In this document: positions 6,034-6,797 of the stretch, piece after piece
Position numbering within the stretch: position 1 is the stretch's first letter
Layout: the number at the start of each line of letters is the position of its first letter
Assembly: GCA_900770605.1 (NCBI GenBank)
Contig: CAAGKS010000013.1
Coordinates: 1-6,797 of the forward strand
Reading direction: 5' to 3'
Origin: Clostridia bacterium
Lineage (GTDB): Bacteria; Bacillota; Clostridia; Oscillospirales; CAG-272
Length of the DNA: 6,797 nucleotides
Notes under the pieces: model-generated
Seen by the model: the letters and a program-made list of their open reading frames with translations, nothing else
Database searches by the model: none
Told to the model about the DNA's origin: nothing
Position numbers and translations under genes: made by a program

Positions 6034-6049
6034 AATAAACGTTCTCCTT
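6034..6049 (-). promoter_or_regulatory. Ribosome-binding site of uxaC and probable AUU start codon
   Basis: AAGGAG (6049-6044 on the minus strand) is the only Shine-Dalgarno in the araC-uxaC gap. Seven nt below it is an ATT codon (6036-6034), in frame with uxaC and followed by GCG CGT TTT and the TTG at 6024. From ATT the protein would begin (M)ARFLDKDFLL, resembling the usual UxaC N-terminus, which has about four residues before a (D/E)-DFLL-type segment. The TTG is 19 nt from the site, which is too far for normal initiation. The other TTG near the site (6035-6033) is out of frame and soon meets TGA. Confidence 0.6.
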
Positions 6050-6070
6050 GAATTATATTTTGTCTTGATA

Positions 6071-6797
6071 TCAGCGGCGGGATGCCTCTCGGTATTCCTT
6101 GGGGTTCTTTCCGATCTTCTTTTTGAATATCTTGGAAAAGTACTGTACGTCCATTATACCGCAGTGTAGAGCGACTGTTTGTATTTGAAGATGTGTCGTG
6201 CTCAGAAGATACATCGCGTGCTCGATGCGCTTGTCCTTTATATATTCGGAAACTGTTTTTTCGGTCTCCTTTTTGAATATCGTTGCAAGGTAGCCTGCGC
6301 TTATGCCGAGATTTTTCGCGAGTGAGTTGAGTGAGAGCTCAGCGGAAATGTCGGAGTCTATTATCAGTATCGCCTTCTGAACGATAGGCGAGTAGCGTCT
6401 CATAGAATGCTTATATACAAGTCTGCAATAGGACGAGAACATTTCTCGCATCATAGAGGAGCAAGCCTTTGTATCGGAGAGCAGCTCTATGCGGAGCGCA
6501 AACTTTGAGGACGTGCTATCTATATATATAGGATGAACTCCGCCATCCTCTGCCGCCTTGCGGAGCAGTGTGTTCATGATTATACAGTAGTTTTTTGCGT
6601 TTCGCAGCGGGTCTGCCACGCGTCGCTCAAACATATTTTCGTTCAACTGAGCGGTAAGAAGGCTTTCCTTGTGCTGCTGACCGAGAGAGACCGCGCGTAT
6701 CAGCTCGTTTTCAAATGCGTAGCGCATCTCCATTACTTTTATATTAGCTTCTATTTCGTCGAAGCTCTCACCGTGAGAGGTGGTAGCGATAGGTGTC
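6071..6797 (-). CDS. AraC/YesN-family transcriptional regulator, N-terminus cut by the right edge
   Basis: The frame is open to the window edge (21 further codons above the Met at 6733, with no Shine-Dalgarno before that Met), so the true start lies outside and at least 241 residues are visible. The C-terminus carries the two AraC helix-turn-helix units. Counting from the Met at 6733, the first is at about 134-155 (LSLNSLAKNLGISAGYLATI) and the second at about 183-205 (QTVALHCGIMDVQYFSKIFK), ending in the usual GKNPKEYR. The preceding ~120 residues, with DPLRNAKNY, NTLLRKAAEDGGVHP and IYID, resemble the ligand/dimer region of clostridial YesN-like regulators. It ends 46 nt before the uxaC TTG (34 nt before the ATT) with no terminator between, so it may be co-transcribed with the uronate genes. 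Control of this operon in response to a uronate or pathway intermediate is inferred from position only. Confidence 0.93.
   Translation of the reverse strand, partial: TPIATTSHGESFDEIEANIKVMEMRYAFENELIRAVSLGQQHKESLLTAQLNENMFERRVADPLRNAKNYCIIMNTLLRKAAEDGGVHPIYIDSTSSKFALRIELLSDTKACSSMMREMFSSYCRLVYKHSMRRYSPIVQKAILIIDSDISAELSLNSLAKNLGISAGYLATIFKKETEKTVSEYIKDKRIEHAMYLLSTTHLQIQTVALHCGIMDVQYFSKIFKKKIGKNPKEYREASRR

Noticed and set aside
5323..6051. A 242-codon plus-strand frame opposite uxaC
   Set aside because: It is fully antisense to the conserved uronate isomerase gene, and its translation has no domain pattern and no upstream ribosome-binding site.
6052..6057. A perfect TATAAT on the minus strand just upstream of uxaC, as a possible internal promoter
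   Set aside because: At 16-18 nt spacing the -35 position is GC-rich (CCGCCG-like), and a start at the normal distance would fall inside the Shine-Dalgarno and remove it. It is probably just AT-rich intergenic sequence.

Overview
The window looks like a piece of a chromosome from an anaerobic, probably gut-dwelling member of the Bacillota (Clostridia). This is inferred from the strong AAGGAG-type Shine-Dalgarno sites, the tightly packed operon, the short-chain-dehydrogenase type of fructuronate reductase (the Bacillus/Clostridia form rather than the long-chain enterobacterial UxuB), a two-HTH AraC/YesN-type regulator, and an intergenic GTAGGGGCGA...TCGCCCCTAC palindromic repeat of a kind I recall from clostridial genomes. 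No rRNA, tRNA or CRISPR was found, and no search was run, so a genus cannot be given.

Right part (about 1069-6797, all on the minus strand, so transcription runs from high to low coordinates). An AraC-family regulator, cut by the window edge, is followed by five closely spaced genes. They encode uronate isomerase (uxaC), mannonate dehydratase (uxuA), an SDR-type D-mannonate oxidoreductase/fructuronate reductase (uxuB-like), KDPG aldolase (kdgA) and 2-keto-3-deoxygluconate kinase (kdgK). Together they form a complete route D-glucuronate -> D-fructuronate -> D-mannonate -> KDG -> KDPG -> pyruvate + glyceraldehyde-3-phosphate. Gaps are 12-46 nt (34 nt before uxaC if its AUU start is used), kdgA and kdgK overlap by one base (TAATG), and a long hairpin terminator sits 8 nt after kdgK. 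No uronate transporter, beta-glucuronidase, or galacturonate-branch enzyme (UxaA/UxaB) lies in the window. The operon promoter is not visible and is probably beyond the right edge, upstream of the regulator.

Middle part (568-1068) has no intact gene. It holds the promoter of the XRE gene, two plus-strand protein-like reading-frame fragments (621-779 and 818-913) that look like decayed gene remnants, a weak plus-strand hairpin right after the second fragment, a 49-bp double palindrome (944-992), and the terminator shared with the uronate operon (1008-1060).

Left part (1-567), also on the minus strand, is AT-rich and looks mobile-element derived. It has a small XRE-family helix-turn-helix regulator with a near-consensus promoter and its own terminator, then the first 33 codons of a tyrosine-recombinase-like integrase running off the left edge. 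The likely picture is a stable sugar-acid catabolic operon whose downstream flank has been disturbed by an integrative element.

I do not see evidence for an undescribed defence or enzymatic system. The most unusual points are a probable AUU start codon for uxaC, the C-terminally short KdgA, the remnants at the element/operon border, and the palindromic repeat.
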